Shown piece after piece: positions 46,423 through 56,127 of a stretch of 64,000 bases of DNA (positions are counted from its first letter, which is position 1; every line of letters starts with the position of its first letter). The notes below the pieces were generated by a model. The model searched no databases and had not been told where the DNA came from. It worked only from the letters and a program-made list of their open reading frames with translations. Both the position numbers and the translations under genes were made by a program. Source of the stretch: Streptomyces catenulae. GTDB lineage: Bacteria > Actinomycetota > Actinomycetes > Streptomycetales > Streptomycetaceae. The stretch lies in the NCBI RefSeq assembly GCF_000718015.1, contig NZ_JODY01000015.1, positions 137,519 through 201,518 of the forward strand, read 5' to 3'.

Positions 46423-47141
46423 GGGGTGTCGTCCTCCGGGATGGTCGTGTCGGGGTCCTGCGGGCCGTCACTGTCGCCCGCCGCGTCCGGCCCGGCTGTC
46501 GCTTCGCCGTTGCCGGAGGCCGACCGGGGGACGGCGAGGTAGGAGCGGCCCCAGGAGCGGCGCACCGACTGAGGGCCGCCGGGGTTCTGCCAGGTGTGGA
46601 GCTGGTCGGCCAGCAACCCGTAGTCGAGCGGAACGGCCTCGCGGCGCAGCAGGAGAACGAGGTCGCGCAGCCGTCCGGCGAGCACCACGGGAGTGGCGGC
46701 CGTGCCCACCCGGACGAAGCGCTTGCGCGTCGGCTCGTCGATCTCGGCCCCGGAGGCCAGGCGGCGTACGGCGGCGCCGAGTTCAGGGCCGGGCCTGCGG
46801 TGCATACGAGCGGTGTGATGGGACTGCTGATGGAGCGACCACAGGGTGACGGCAGCATGCGCGGCCTCTTCGGCCTGCCGCATGGCGTCCTCGGTCAACT
46901 CGCGGCGCTCGTACCGCTCGTAGAGAGGTTCGGTGCCGATGAGGCCCCACAGGTCGGTGGTCTCTCCGGCAGGTCGGCCGATGCCGCGTCGCAGCCGGGC
47001 CATGGCGCCGACGGCATCGCTGCGGTCGTCCAGATAGCCGCGCTGCAGCCACGTGATGCGCCGGTGGACGGCGGCGCCGACCGGACCGAGGGGTGCCTGC
47101 CGCGTACCGGACGTGACAGGGGCGGGACGGCTGGTGGTCAT
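46419..47141 (-). CDS. cse2: Cse2 (CasB) small subunit
   Basis: A 240-residue helical protein with Cse2 hallmarks: AMARLRRGIGRPAGE, LWGLIGTEPLYE, HAAVTLWSLHQQSHH, RFVRVGTAAT and YGLLADQLHTWQ. Two copies form the belly of Cascade and help hold the displaced strand. The C-terminal ~40 residues are acidic and disordered. ATGA overlap with the fusion gene. Confidence 0.93.
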   Translation of the reverse strand: MTTSRPAPVTSGTRQAPLGPVGAAVHRRITWLQRGYLDDRSDAVGAMARLRRGIGRPAGETTDLWGLIGTEPLYERYERRELTEDAMRQAEEAAHAAVTLWSLHQQSHHTARMHRRPGPELGAAVRRLASGAEIDEPTRKRFVRVGTAATPVVLAGRLRDLVLLLRREAVPLDYGLLADQLHTWQNPGGPQSVRRSWGRSYLAVPRSASGNGEATAGPDAAGDSDGPQDPDTTIPEDDTP

Positions 47142-50100
47142 ACCGGCGACTCCACGGGAGCAGGTCGGGCGGGCGGTGGGTCCGGCGGGCCGTCGTCATC
47201 GGTGGCCAGGAGTCCGTCGAGGCGTTTGCGGAAACGGAGTTCGGCTGCGGCGTCGTTCAGCCATCGAGGCCCGCCCGAGGTCTCCACGATGCGTCCTTCC
47301 CAGGCGGACAGTCCGGCGTCGTCCAGCAGGCCGGTCCCCAGGTCGCCGACGATCCGGTGTACCTCGCGCTTCCAGTGGTCGCGGTGCTCTTCCGGGTCGG
47401 CGGCGGCGCCCAGGTCCCGCAGCCACCGGCGGTAATGGGTGTCGAGGGTGCCGAATCCCTGGTCGCGGGCGGCGTCCCTGCGGGGTTCGGGATTGGCCCC
47501 GGATGCCAGGGCGAGGTCGGTGGCGAGGTCGGCGAGCACGCCTACGGCCTTCTCCGCGTCGTTCAGGGCGTCCACGGCCTTCTGCCCGTACCGCCGGTCC
47601 TCACGGTGGAGCAGCACCACGGGCATCAGGACCCCGTCGTCCACCACCTCATCGATCACCGACTGCTGGGTGCCGTACCGCGCGCCGATGACGCGGGTGC
47701 GGATCAGATGGCCGCGCGGCAGGAACCCTTCGGTGGACAGCCGGGCGATCCATTCCACGATCCCGGGCCGCAGGCGCTGGGCGCCGTCCCGTCCCTGCTC
47801 CGTCGCCACCTCCCGGCCGGTGAGGAGGCCCTCCATCCCCCGCCAGGCCATCCGCGACGGATCGTGGTCCTGCGGCAGGTAGACGAGCGCTTCGCGGCGT
47901 TTTTTCTCCTGCGCCGGGCTGCGGCGCCAGCCTGTCATCGGTTCGTACGGCAGTTTGTTGTGTGGTTCGAGGCGGTCTCCGTACGCGAGCACGACGCCGT
48001 GGACGCCGTCGGCGTCGTGGTGCAGCCGGATACGGCGTGACTGCCAGGTGTACAGGTCCCGCAATCCGTAGGGACGCTGCGCGAGGTCCCGGGCCTCGTC
48101 CGGTCCGCACGGCTCGGCCCGCCACGCCGGACGGTCGGCCCGGTCCGTGTGCAGCCCTGAGGAGTCCGCGGCCATCAGGTTGAGCAGCAGCGTCTCGTGG
48201 AGGTTGTCGCCCTCCACGAAGACGCCGCCGAGGTTGCCCGCCCACGCCACGCCCTGGGGGTAGCCCTTGCCTGCCTTCACCCGTGGGTCGCCGACCGCAC
48301 CGGACTTGATGCCCGAGGGGTCGAATGCCTGGGCGTGCACCAGCCATCGGGCGGCCTCTGCCCAGCCGAGCCGGTCGACCCCCGGCATACGCATGCTGAA
48401 GAACGGTTCCCCGTTGGGCACATCGGCGACCACGCGGTTGAGGGAGAAAACCTCGTCCTTGGCCGTTCGCAACCCTGCGACCTGGAAGAACGGACGCTCG
48501 GGGTGCAACAGGTCGAAGCGATCGCGGTGCTGGTGAAGGTAGTCGGCGACACGACCTGCGTACGGTTTCTCGGACAGCCACAGCTCCTCCCACTCGTCGC
48601 TGTCGGCCGGCGCCGCGCCATTCCCCGGCCCGCCGAGCGCGTCATGGAGGATCGCCAGCAGCAGTCGGATCAGGGCGAAATCCTGGGTCGGAAGATCACC
48701 GACAAGCCGACGGATATCGCGTGCCTGGTCGAACACCTCCAACAGGGACAGTTCGCGCTCCGTACCGTCGGCAAGCTGAACGGGCAACCAAGGCCGATGG
48801 GTCAGTTGGAAGGACGGCACCGCGGGCGTCGGCGCCGCTCCCCTTCCCTGGCTCGATTCCTCGCGGGTCACCAACAGGCCCTCATCGGGGTCGTACGCCA
48901 GATTCCGCCCCGCCAGCCGGGCCTGGCAGTCCTCGTCCAGCGCGAGGATCAGCTCTCCGGCGAGCCAGTGGCTCTCCTTCTCCTGCCAGGCGGGGACGTA
49001 CAGCTCCTCCAGTTCGGCGAGGGCCTGGTCCGCCTTGTCGGGGAAGGAGAAGTGATAGGGCAGCCGCAGGCCGCTCGCGGCGGCGGCCCGTGCGGCGCGC
49101 GCGGACGGTACGGCGTCGGTGGGCAGTTCGAGTCCGCCGCGGCCCTTGTCCAGCCAGGGCAAGGTGCACAGGGTGCCGTCGTCCCGGCGCATGACGACCA
49201 GGACCTCCAGGCTCTCCCGGCTGTCCCGGACCTGCGCTCGTCCGGCCCTGCTGTCATCCGCGTCGCCGACGCCCGCGCCGATCCAGCCGATGAGCGGCCG
49301 CCCCGCCTTCCGTACCTCGTCCAGCCGGAAGACTTCCGCCTTCCGCTGCTGTTCGGCGTGGGCTTCGCGGTGCCGGGTCCGCGCGGGATCGGTGGTCTCC
49401 TCCCAGCTCCGTGGGCAGGGTTCGTCGGCTCCGTACGCCTGCTGGACGAGAGGGCTGATGTCCTCCGGCAGCCGCACCGGCCGTCCTCGCCTCCCGGGCG
49501 CTCCGAGGTGTGGGGTGAGGACGGCCAGCGACCGGAGCAGCGGATACGCGCCGTAGACCGTGCCCGAGCCTTTGACGGGCGTGGGCGCCGGATCCGTCCC
49601 CCAGTCGACGCCGGTCACCAGGCAGCGCGGCTGCCGCAGGCGCCGAGGACGGTCGCGCTGCCGCTCACCGCGCGGATGGCGGTGCAGCCGTCCCATGCGC
49701 TGAAGCAGCAGGTCCACGGGGCACAGGTCGGTCACCAGCAGGTCGAAGTCCACGTCCAACGACTGCTCGGCCACTTGGCTCGCGACGACGATGTGCGCCT
49801 CTTGCGGACGGTGCGGTGACGTGCCGTTGTGGTCCGGTGGCCCGAACCGGGTCAGCAGCGAGGCGTCCTTACGCGCCCGGTCGACATCGATGAAGCGCGC
49901 GTGCGCGACAGTGACGTGCTCGGCACCGAACCTCGCTCTGAGCGCGGCAGCCGTGTCCGTCACCCGGTCGACCGTGTTGCGGACGACGAGCGCACAGCCG
50001 CCGTCGGCCAGTTCCACTGCCAGACGGTCCGCCAGTGCGGTCTCGTCATCCGCCAGGCGCTCCAACACCACGTCGCTCCGGCGCCCGGAGGCCGCGGGCG

Positions 50101-51817
50101 AGGCTGTGACCGGCTCCGCTCCGGGGGCGACAGCAGTCAGAAGCGGATAGCCCGTGGCAGCGCCGAGCGTATCGGCGCTCTCCCCGGTGTACGCCTCCGC
50201 CAACTCCTGCCGCCGACCTGCCGGAAGCGTCGCCGACAGCACCACGACGGGAACGCGATACGCCCCCAGCCACGACAGCACCCGGTCGAGATAGGTGTTC
50301 ATATAGGCGTCATAGGCATGTACTTCGTCGATGACGACGACCTTGCCCACCATCGCCAGGTGCCGAAGGGCCAGGTGCCTGCTCTTGAGGCCGGTCATCA
50401 GCAACTGGTCGATCGTTCCGACGGCGAACGAGGCGAGCAGGCCCTTCTTCCGTCCCCGTAGCCACTGGTGCGCGACGAGATCGGCGGAGGCGGACTTCTC
50501 ACCGCCCTCGGGACGTTCGTCCTCGCCGTATGCGTCCACGGCGGCGATGGTGCGGTGGCTTTCGCGCATCAGGGCGGCGTAGTCCTCCTGGAGCGCCGCC
50601 TTCGCGTGTGCCAGCAGGACCGAAAGCTGTTCCGGCGAGGAGTCCCCTGCCGTCGCCGACGCGAAGACCGGGAGACGGCCGAGCCAGTCCAGAAGCCGCG
50701 GGAACATGGCGTTGCTGGTCGCCATCGTCGGCAGAGCCAGGTAGCATCCGCCCGCACCCGACCGAGCTGCGAACACCTCAGCCGCCGCGAGGGCCGCCTC
50801 CGTCTTCCCCTCCCCCATCGGCGCCTCGATGATCAGCATCCCGGGCTGCTCCATGCCCCGGGCCAGCGCGAGCGCCTGCTCCTGCACCGGCCGCACCACA
50901 GCACCGGGCGGCAGGGCGAAGCGCGCGGCGAACAGGTCCGCCGCCTCTTCGCACGGCTCGACCGGCGACCACGGGGCGGGCAGTCGAAGCCCTTGCCACG
51001 CCGCGGCCACCCGTTCACTTTCGCTCCGGGGGCGCTCCTCGGGAAAGTACGGGAAAAGATCCGGATTGCTGGCGATCCAGTCGCACACGATGACAATCGC
51101 GGTCAGCAACACCTGGACCGGCTGGGGAAGTTTCACCCCTCGCCAGTGGGCAAGCCGGTCGTCCACCCCGAAGACGTCGGCAGAGACATCCAGCAGTTCG
51201 TTCTGCACCCGCTGCCAGACCACTTCTGCCGACCCCGGCGTCCGCAACAGTTCGGGATGCGCGTCGAGGTTGTGGATCTGCATGTGGTCCGGCGGTACGC
51301 CGTGGTGCCCCCCGGCCATCACGGCGAACTGCGCGGAGGCCCTGCGGGTCCAGCCACGCCGTTCTTCCAACCACTCCTGCAGCAGCACCTGCCCGGCCAG
51401 CCCATGCGGCGCCAGTCGGCGATCGTCGCCGAATTGCTTACGCGTACGCATACCGAGACCGGCGGCGCTCATCACATCAGCCAGATCATCCACCTGGCAC
51501 GCGAACGCGGGTGTCGCCTTCCCGATGTCATGCGTCCCCGCCAGCCACACGCACAGTCGCCGCCCGTCGGCCTCCCTCTCGGGAAGCGACTCCGCGATCA
51601 ACTCCTTCACGTTGCGCGGCAGCCAGTGATCCCACAGCAGCCCGGCAACGGCAGCACTGTCCGCCATGTGCCGCCACAGCGGCAGCCACTTCGCCGTCAG
51701 CCGGTCGTGCTTGGCCCACACGGTCCGAACCGCGCCGGTCAAACGGTCGCCGAGATTTGCGGGCGGATCTCCTTCGCTATGCACGGCGATTACCCAACAG
51801 GAACCTGAAGGCCACAT
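47138..51817 (-). CDS. cas3-cse1: Cas3-Cse1 fusion: helicase-nuclease joined to Cascade large subunit
   Basis: A 1559-residue fusion. Cas3: HD nuclease motifs HDIGK (H96/D97) and GGHHG (H171/H172), Walker A EAPMGEGKT (332-339 region), VIDEVH (497-500), SATLP, and QRMGRLHRH near 705. Cse1 begins near residue 1000 (FQLTHRPWLPVQLADG) with QDFALIRLLLAILHDALG, GVDRLGWAEAARWLVHAQAF and PYGLRDLYTWQSRRIRL, and continues to the end (~560 residues). Such fusions are known in some actinobacterial I-E systems, including S. griseus; they place Cas3 next to its recruitment site. ATG 51817 lacks a clear ribosome site; GTG near 51784 is an alternative. A loose promoter (TTGACC, 17 bases, ATCAAT at 51862-51834) lies just upstream. 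Confidence 0.95.
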   Translation of the reverse strand: MWPSGSCWVIAVHSEGDPPANLGDRLTGAVRTVWAKHDRLTAKWLPLWRHMADSAAVAGLLWDHWLPRNVKELIAESLPEREADGRRLCVWLAGTHDIGKATPAFACQVDDLADVMSAAGLGMRTRKQFGDDRRLAPHGLAGQVLLQEWLEERRGWTRRASAQFAVMAGGHHGVPPDHMQIHNLDAHPELLRTPGSAEVVWQRVQNELLDVSADVFGVDDRLAHWRGVKLPQPVQVLLTAIVIVCDWIASNPDLFPYFPEERPRSESERVAAAWQGLRLPAPWSPVEPCEEAADLFAARFALPPGAVVRPVQEQALALARGMEQPGMLIIEAPMGEGKTEAALAAAEVFAARSGAGGCYLALPTMATSNAMFPRLLDWLGRLPVFASATAGDSSPEQLSVLLAHAKAALQEDYAALMRESHRTIAAVDAYGEDERPEGGEKSASADLVAHQWLRGRKKGLLASFAVGTIDQLLMTGLKSRHLALRHLAMVGKVVVIDEVHAYDAYMNTYLDRVLSWLGAYRVPVVVLSATLPAGRRQELAEAYTGESADTLGAATGYPLLTAVAPGAEPVTASPAASGRRSDVVLERLADDETALADRLAVELADGGCALVVRNTVDRVTDTAAALRARFGAEHVTVAHARFIDVDRARKDASLLTRFGPPDHNGTSPHRPQEAHIVVASQVAEQSLDVDFDLLVTDLCPVDLLLQRMGRLHRHPRGERQRDRPRRLRQPRCLVTGVDWGTDPAPTPVKGSGTVYGAYPLLRSLAVLTPHLGAPGRRGRPVRLPEDISPLVQQAYGADEPCPRSWEETTDPARTRHREAHAEQQRKAEVFRLDEVRKAGRPLIGWIGAGVGDADDSRAGRAQVRDSRESLEVLVVMRRDDGTLCTLPWLDKGRGGLELPTDAVPSARAARAAAASGLRLPYHFSFPDKADQALAELEELYVPAWQEKESHWLAGELILALDEDCQARLAGRNLAYDPDEGLLVTREESSQGRGAAPTPAVPSFQLTHRPWLPVQLADGTERELSLLEVFDQARDIRRLVGDLPTQDFALIRLLLAILHDALGGPGNGAAPADSDEWEELWLSEKPYAGRVADYLHQHRDRFDLLHPERPFFQVAGLRTAKDEVFSLNRVVADVPNGEPFFSMRMPGVDRLGWAEAARWLVHAQAFDPSGIKSGAVGDPRVKAGKGYPQGVAWAGNLGGVFVEGDNLHETLLLNLMAADSSGLHTDRADRPAWRAEPCGPDEARDLAQRPYGLRDLYTWQSRRIRLHHDADGVHGVVLAYGDRLEPHNKLPYEPMTGWRRSPAQEKKRREALVYLPQDHDPSRMAWRGMEGLLTGREVATEQGRDGAQRLRPGIVEWIARLSTEGFLPRGHLIRTRVIGARYGTQQSVIDEVVDDGVLMPVVLLHREDRRYGQKAVDALNDAEKAVGVLADLATDLALASGANPEPRRDAARDQGFGTLDTHYRRWLRDLGAAADPEEHRDHWKREVHRIVGDLGTGLLDDAGLSAWEGRIVETSGGPRWLNDAAAELRFRKRLDGLLATDDDGPPDPPPARPAPVESPV

Positions 51818-52252
51818 AAGGCGATACGGCGCGATTGATCAATATTCATCTTTTGCGGTCAAGGTTCGAAACAACACGCAGAAACCAAGTCTGCGATCGA
51901 CAGAAACTGCAGCCCACCAAGAGACGAAGTCGGACACTCACCCCGTTCACGCGGTATCAGGACGGGTGGTACCGGCTAAGCCCCCTTGCGACAGGGGGAC
52001 CAGAATAAAAATGAGCACAGGCTTCGAAGGCCCCGGAAGTGAAGGGAATTCATGAGCAAATCAGAGAATTCCCCACCCCCTCTTCACTCAGGAGGGGACG
52101 GAAACTGCATAGATCACTGCAGTCACTCTCCACATCCCTCGGGTTTGCGTCCGCCTTCCTCACCTGCACCACCATCGGCTTCATCGCAGCCTCCCTCGCT
52201 ACCGTGGCCGACGAAATGTCCGGCGCGTCCTCGTCAAGTGATGGGGGCGGGT
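51818..52252. other. Lower-GC intergenic region upstream of the cas operon
   Basis: About 435 bases clearly less GC-rich than neighbours. It holds several short inverted repeats: CCCCCT/AGGGGG (51981-51998), GGGAATTC/GAATTCCC (52044-52073) and ACTGCA/TGCAGT near 52107-52126. There is also a possible small plus-strand ORF at 52052 with a GAAGGG site, whose downstream hydrophobic segment lies in another frame. The cas promoter is expected near 51834-51862. No gene is assigned. Confidence 0.5.
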
Positions 52253-52813
52253 TCACAGGAGTAGGGCGATGGTGGCGCCGAGGCCGCCCAGGGCGAGGGC
52301 GGTTGCGGCGTGGGGCCAGCCGCCTGTGCCCCAGCGGAAGAAGCGGTCCAGCGCCAGGCGGCCGGGGCCGAGGGCGGCGATGCCGAGGGCGACCAGGGCG
52401 ATGCAGACGTTGTACTCGACTCCGCCGTCCGTCTCCCAGAGGCCGTGGGCCCCGGTGACGGTGACCATGGCGTTGATCATCACGCCGATGAGGGCGGCGG
52501 CCGCGAGCGGGGTGAGCAGCCCGAGGGCCAGGCCGAGGCCGCCGAGGAATTCGGAGAGGCCCCCGATCACGGCGAAGAGTTTTCCGGGCTGGTAGCCGAG
52601 GGCGGCGAACCCCTTTCCGGTGTCCGTCAGGCCGGCGCCGCCGAGAATGCCGAACAGTTTCTGCGAGCCGTGCCCGGCCATCAGCAGCCCCACCGTCAGC
52701 CTGATCAGCAGTAGTCCGGCATCGGCGGCGGAGGATCTCGCCGGGGCCCGGCCCCGTACCGACGGTTCCGTCGCAGCCAAGGGGCGGTAGTAGTTCATGA
52801 GCTTGGTGATCAT
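52253..52813 (-). CDS. DoxX-family membrane protein
   Basis: A 186-residue protein with four hydrophobic segments. The DoxX pattern is visible: LLLIRLTVGLLMAGHGSQKLFG, then FAVIGGLSEFLGGLGLALG, AALIGVMINAMVTV and a last helix. The family is linked to oxidative-stress/thiol pathways in mycobacteria and to quinone-type oxidoreductases elsewhere; substrate here unknown. ATG 52813 has GGAGCG nine bases upstream; the frame to 52924 lacks support. Confidence 0.87.
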   Translation of the reverse strand: MITKLMNYYRPLAATEPSVRGRAPARSSAADAGLLLIRLTVGLLMAGHGSQKLFGILGGAGLTDTGKGFAALGYQPGKLFAVIGGLSEFLGGLGLALGLLTPLAAAALIGVMINAMVTVTGAHGLWETDGGVEYNVCIALVALGIAALGPGRLALDRFFRWGTGGWPHAATALALGGLGATIALLL

Positions 52814-53353
52814 GAGAACGCTCCGGTCGAAAGCGGCCGTGTGCTCGCCCCGTGGCCGCCGTCCGCCACCACCTCGGCACCGCGACCGCGTCCTGGACCT
52901 ACCGGCCGAACCCGGCCGTGGCACCGGACGGCGCCGGATGACACCCCCGGTCGAGAGCTTGGAGACGTCGCTGTGTGAGTTGTGAGCGATGAGTCGTGGT
53001 GTAGGGGCTGTGCGTCGCGCCCCTCTATTCCTTGACGGGTTCCCTCCGGATGTGGCGCGCCCCGGGATGCGGGGCGGGAGTGCGGACCGTGTCGCGTGCA
53101 GGCTCCGGGTGCCCGGCTGCCGGGTGCCGCCGGGAGGCCGTACCGGTACCGACGGGCTCGATCGCGTCGGGACCCGCAGCAGGACGCGGCGATGTGTCGC
53201 AGCTCACATTTTCACCGTAGCGCGCTCCGCCACCGCCCCGTACGACGACCGCAACGGCCGCCCACTCTCCCACACGACGAGGCGCCGCAAAGCCCGCCGT
53301 CGGTGGATCACCGCCCGCTACGGAGCCAGGTCGCCCAGCCGCAGCCCCGCCCG
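52814..53353. other. Intergenic region upstream of DoxX
   Basis: 540 bases where I see no credible gene; ORFs are Arg/Pro-rich shadows. The doxX promoter should lie near 52830-53000. The left edge of the decayed helicase begins at 53354. Confidence 0.4.
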
Positions 53354-54150
53354 CTACGGCGCCAAGCTGCCCAACCACAGCACGTCACGGGCTCGGGTCA
53401 TCGCCACGAACAGTTGGCTGCGCAGCAGCTCGGCGCGTTCGCGGGACGTTTCGGTCGCCGCCGTGCCGGGGGCGGCGGGCGGTGTGCCGTTCGGCGGCGC
53501 GGCGTCGTACTGCGGCAGATAGACGCGCTTGAACTCCAGGCCCTTGGCCCTGAGGTAGGTGCCCATCTTCACGGCGTCCACGGGGTGGCCGTCGTAATGC
53601 TCCAGCAGGCACACCGGGATCTCCGCGCGGGTGAGAAGCCGCTGGTAGTGGCCGATGGATCGCTTGGAGGGGCAGAGGACGGCGGCGTCGGCGCGCGCAC
53701 CGTCGGGGAGTGCGCGCAGGGCGGCCAGGAGTGCCTGGTCGTGTGCGGCCACGGTCGGCTCCGTGACGCGGACGACCTGGCCGTCGTGGTAGGTGAGGTC
53801 CACGTCCCGGACGCCCGGTGTGCGTAGACCGTCGATGTCGTCGAAGGCATCGTCGGCGACGACGGCGAGAACCGCGTCGAGGATCTGCTTGCTGTTGCGG
53901 TAGGCGGTAGTTGGTGCGCAGCACCTGTCCGCGGTCGCCGCGGATGTCGATACCGGCGTCGGCGAGCCGGAACCCGCCCGGGTGGACGGACTGCTGGCCG
54001 TCGCCGACCAGGAGCAGCCCATCGGGGGCGTCGCCGACCAGGGCGTGCAGCAGCCGCACCCCGACAAGGGTGAGGTCCTGGACCTCGTCGACGATCACCG
54101 CGGCGTGGCGGGGCCCGTCCGCGGACCGCTCCACCTCCGCCAGGGCGAGG
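53354..54150 (-). pseudogene. Remnant of a UvrD/Rep-type helicase (C-terminal half, frameshifted)
   Basis: The minus strand reads helicase motifs in two frames. The first frame (from ~54150) has motif II VIVDEVQDLTLVG, motif III LLLVGDGQQSVHPGG and RTNYR. The frame changes near 53905, and the second continues RNSKQILDAVLAVV, a motif V-like KGLEFKRVYLPQYD and motif VI FVAMTRARDVLWLG to TAG at 53354. The N-terminal half with Walker A is missing; the sequence stops at a run of nine C (about 54158). It is therefore a truncated, frameshifted relic of a superfamily 1 DNA helicase, or an assembly collapse at the homopolymer. Confidence 0.85.
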
Positions 54151-54325
54151 GAGCGACCCCCCCCCGGAGGCTCCCCCGCGGCCAGGTGCCCCCGATGAGA
54201 TCATGACCCCTTGCGCGCCCCGGCTCCCTGGCGCCGGGGGCGGCGTACGGGCCGCCCGGGTGGCGCGGGCCGGTTCGTGCCGCGGGTGGGGTGCCGGTGG
54301 CGGTCGAGGCGACGGAGGGGGACCC

Positions 54326-56103
54326 GTGGGCGAGGGGGTCGGGGCGTGGATACGCGTGCCGGTGGGGGGCGAGGGAGGCCGCTGGGACACCCGGGGGTCG
54401 GTGCGGCGGGTGCTGCTCGTGGTGCACAACGTGACCTCCGCGACCCGGCTGCTCGACGTGCTGCCGCTGCTCCGTGACTGGCGGATCCAGTTGCTGGCCA
54501 CCTGCACCGGCTCGTCGCCCTTCCAGGCGGGGGTGCCGGAGCTGCTGGCCGAGGTCGGGGTGCCGGTACTGCCCTGGGCACAGGCGCTGCGGACGCCGGT
54601 GGACCTCGCCGTCTCCGCCAGCTTCGGCGGCCAACTCCATGAGCTTTGCGGCAAATTGACCGTATTGTCGCACGGCGTTGGGTACAATAAGACGCTGGCG
54701 ACGCCGGACGCCGGACGCCGGACGCCGGACGCCGGACGCCGGACGCCGGACGCCGGACGCCGGACGCCGGACGCCGGACGCCCTCCCACCCCGAGCAGCT
54801 CGCGCGGTTGCGGGAGGCGTGCCCGGCCGCCGCGCACACCGCGGTGCTCGCCGGGGACCCCTGCTTCGACCGGCTGCTGGCCGCCCGCCCCTACCGCGAG
54901 CGTTTCCGCCGGGCCCTCGGGCTGCGGGCCGGGCAGCGGCTGATCGTGCTCAACTCCACCTGGAATCCCGCCTCGCTCTTCGGTGACGGCGGCGACGACC
55001 TGCTGCCCTCCCTCCTCCCCCGGCTGACCGGCGAACTCGCCGCCGACGACCACCGGCTCGCCGCCGTCCTCCACCCCAACATCTGGCACGGCCACGGCCC
55101 GGGGCAGGTACGGGCCTGGCTGGAGCGGGCGCGCCGCGGTGGCCTGGCGCTGCTCGATCCGCTGACCGAATGGCGCCAGGCGCTCCTCGCCGCCGATCTG
55201 GTCATCGGCGACCACGGCTCGGTCACGTACTACGCCGCCGCCCTCGGCACCCCCGTCCTCCTCGGCGCCGCCCCGCTCGACGGGCTCGATCCCGCCTCGC
55301 CCGTCGCCGACTTCGTCCGTACCGCGCCCCGCCTGGACCCGCTCCGGCCGCTCCGCCCGCAGCTGGAATCCGCCGTCGACGGCCACCGGCCGCACCCCGG
55401 ACCCGCCGCCCTCACCACCTCCGTGCCGGGAGAGTCGGCCGCCCGGCTGCGCGCCCTCTTCCACGGCCTCATCGGCATCCCCGAACCCGACGCGCCCGCC
55501 CTCCTCGACCCGCTGCCGCTGCCCGACCACACACCCCCGCGCCGCACCACCTCGCTCCGGGTGCTGACCCGCCTCCTCGGCCCGTACGAGGTGGCGCTGC
55601 GCCGCTACGCGGAACCGTCGTACGACCCGGAGGAGCCCGACGGGCCCGAGGAGCCGCCCGCGGGCACCGCCCGCGGCGGCCGGGCGGGCGGGTGTGCGCC
55701 GGTGCAGGAGCATCTGGCGGCGCACGAGGACACCGCGGACCGGGGAGCGGTGGCCGCGGCGGATGTGATCTTCCGGGACGGCGCGGCCGACGATCCGCGG
55801 CTGGGACCGCCCGCGGCGTGGTGCGCCGAGGTGCTCGCCCGGCACCCGCAGTGCGCCCTCGCCGCCTACGTCAGCGCCGCGGGCACCTGCACCGTCCGCG
55901 TCCGTGGCGGCGGCGCGTTCACGCTCACCGCCGACGCCTGGGCGGCCGACCCCGCCGCGCACGCCTCGGCGCTCTTCGCCTGCCTGTCCGCGGGCTCGTC
56001 GGTGGAACGCCTGATCGCGCACGGGCTGACGGTACGGACCGCCCGGGCCCGCCACCGGGTGACGGTCACCGCGGCGGACGGCGGCGCGGCGACGCCCGGC
56101 TGA
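54326..56103 (+). pseudogene. GT-B glycosyl/glycerophosphotransferase-like gene, frame split by 7-bp tandem repeat
   Basis: One gene in two frames. Part 1, from GTG 54326 (GGAGGGGGACCC upstream), reads RRVLLVVHNVTSATRLLDVLPLL and ends in the repeat tract. Part 2 (open from before 54808 to 56103) reads QLARLREACPAAAHTAVLAGDPCFDRLL, LIVLNSTWNPASLFGDGG, AVLHPNIWHGHGP, and ADLVIGDHGSVTYYAAALGTPVLLG, the last like donor-binding segments of GT-B enzymes and CDP-glycerol transferases. The parts join only if the tract changes length by one repeat (gain) or two (loss). The C-terminal ~180 residues have no recognised domain. No signal peptide. Substrate unknown. Confidence 0.8.
54700..54782 (+). repeat. 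Tandem 7-bp repeat, 11 copies of GACGCCG plus 6 bases
   Basis: Eleven exact copies of GACGCCG (54700-54776) followed by a partial GACGCC. A unit of 7 is not a multiple of 3, so each gain or loss shifts the frame of the gene it interrupts. In all three plus-strand frames the tract encodes the same heptapeptide cycle DAGRRTP with no stop. With 9, 12 or 15 full copies the two gene halves would be in frame. Confidence 0.95.
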
Positions 56104-56127
56104 CCCGTCGGCCCGTACCCGCCGCGG

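Noticed and set aside
47963..47976. Short match to the tRNA T-arm (GGTTCGAG) inside cas3-cse1 as possible attR
   Set aside because: Only eight bases and within a conserved coding region; not a credible att repeat.
52039..52458. Plus-strand ORF of 139 codons beside doxX
   Set aside because: Its second half is the antisense of doxX; only the first ~75 codons look gene-like, kept as an observation rather than a gene.
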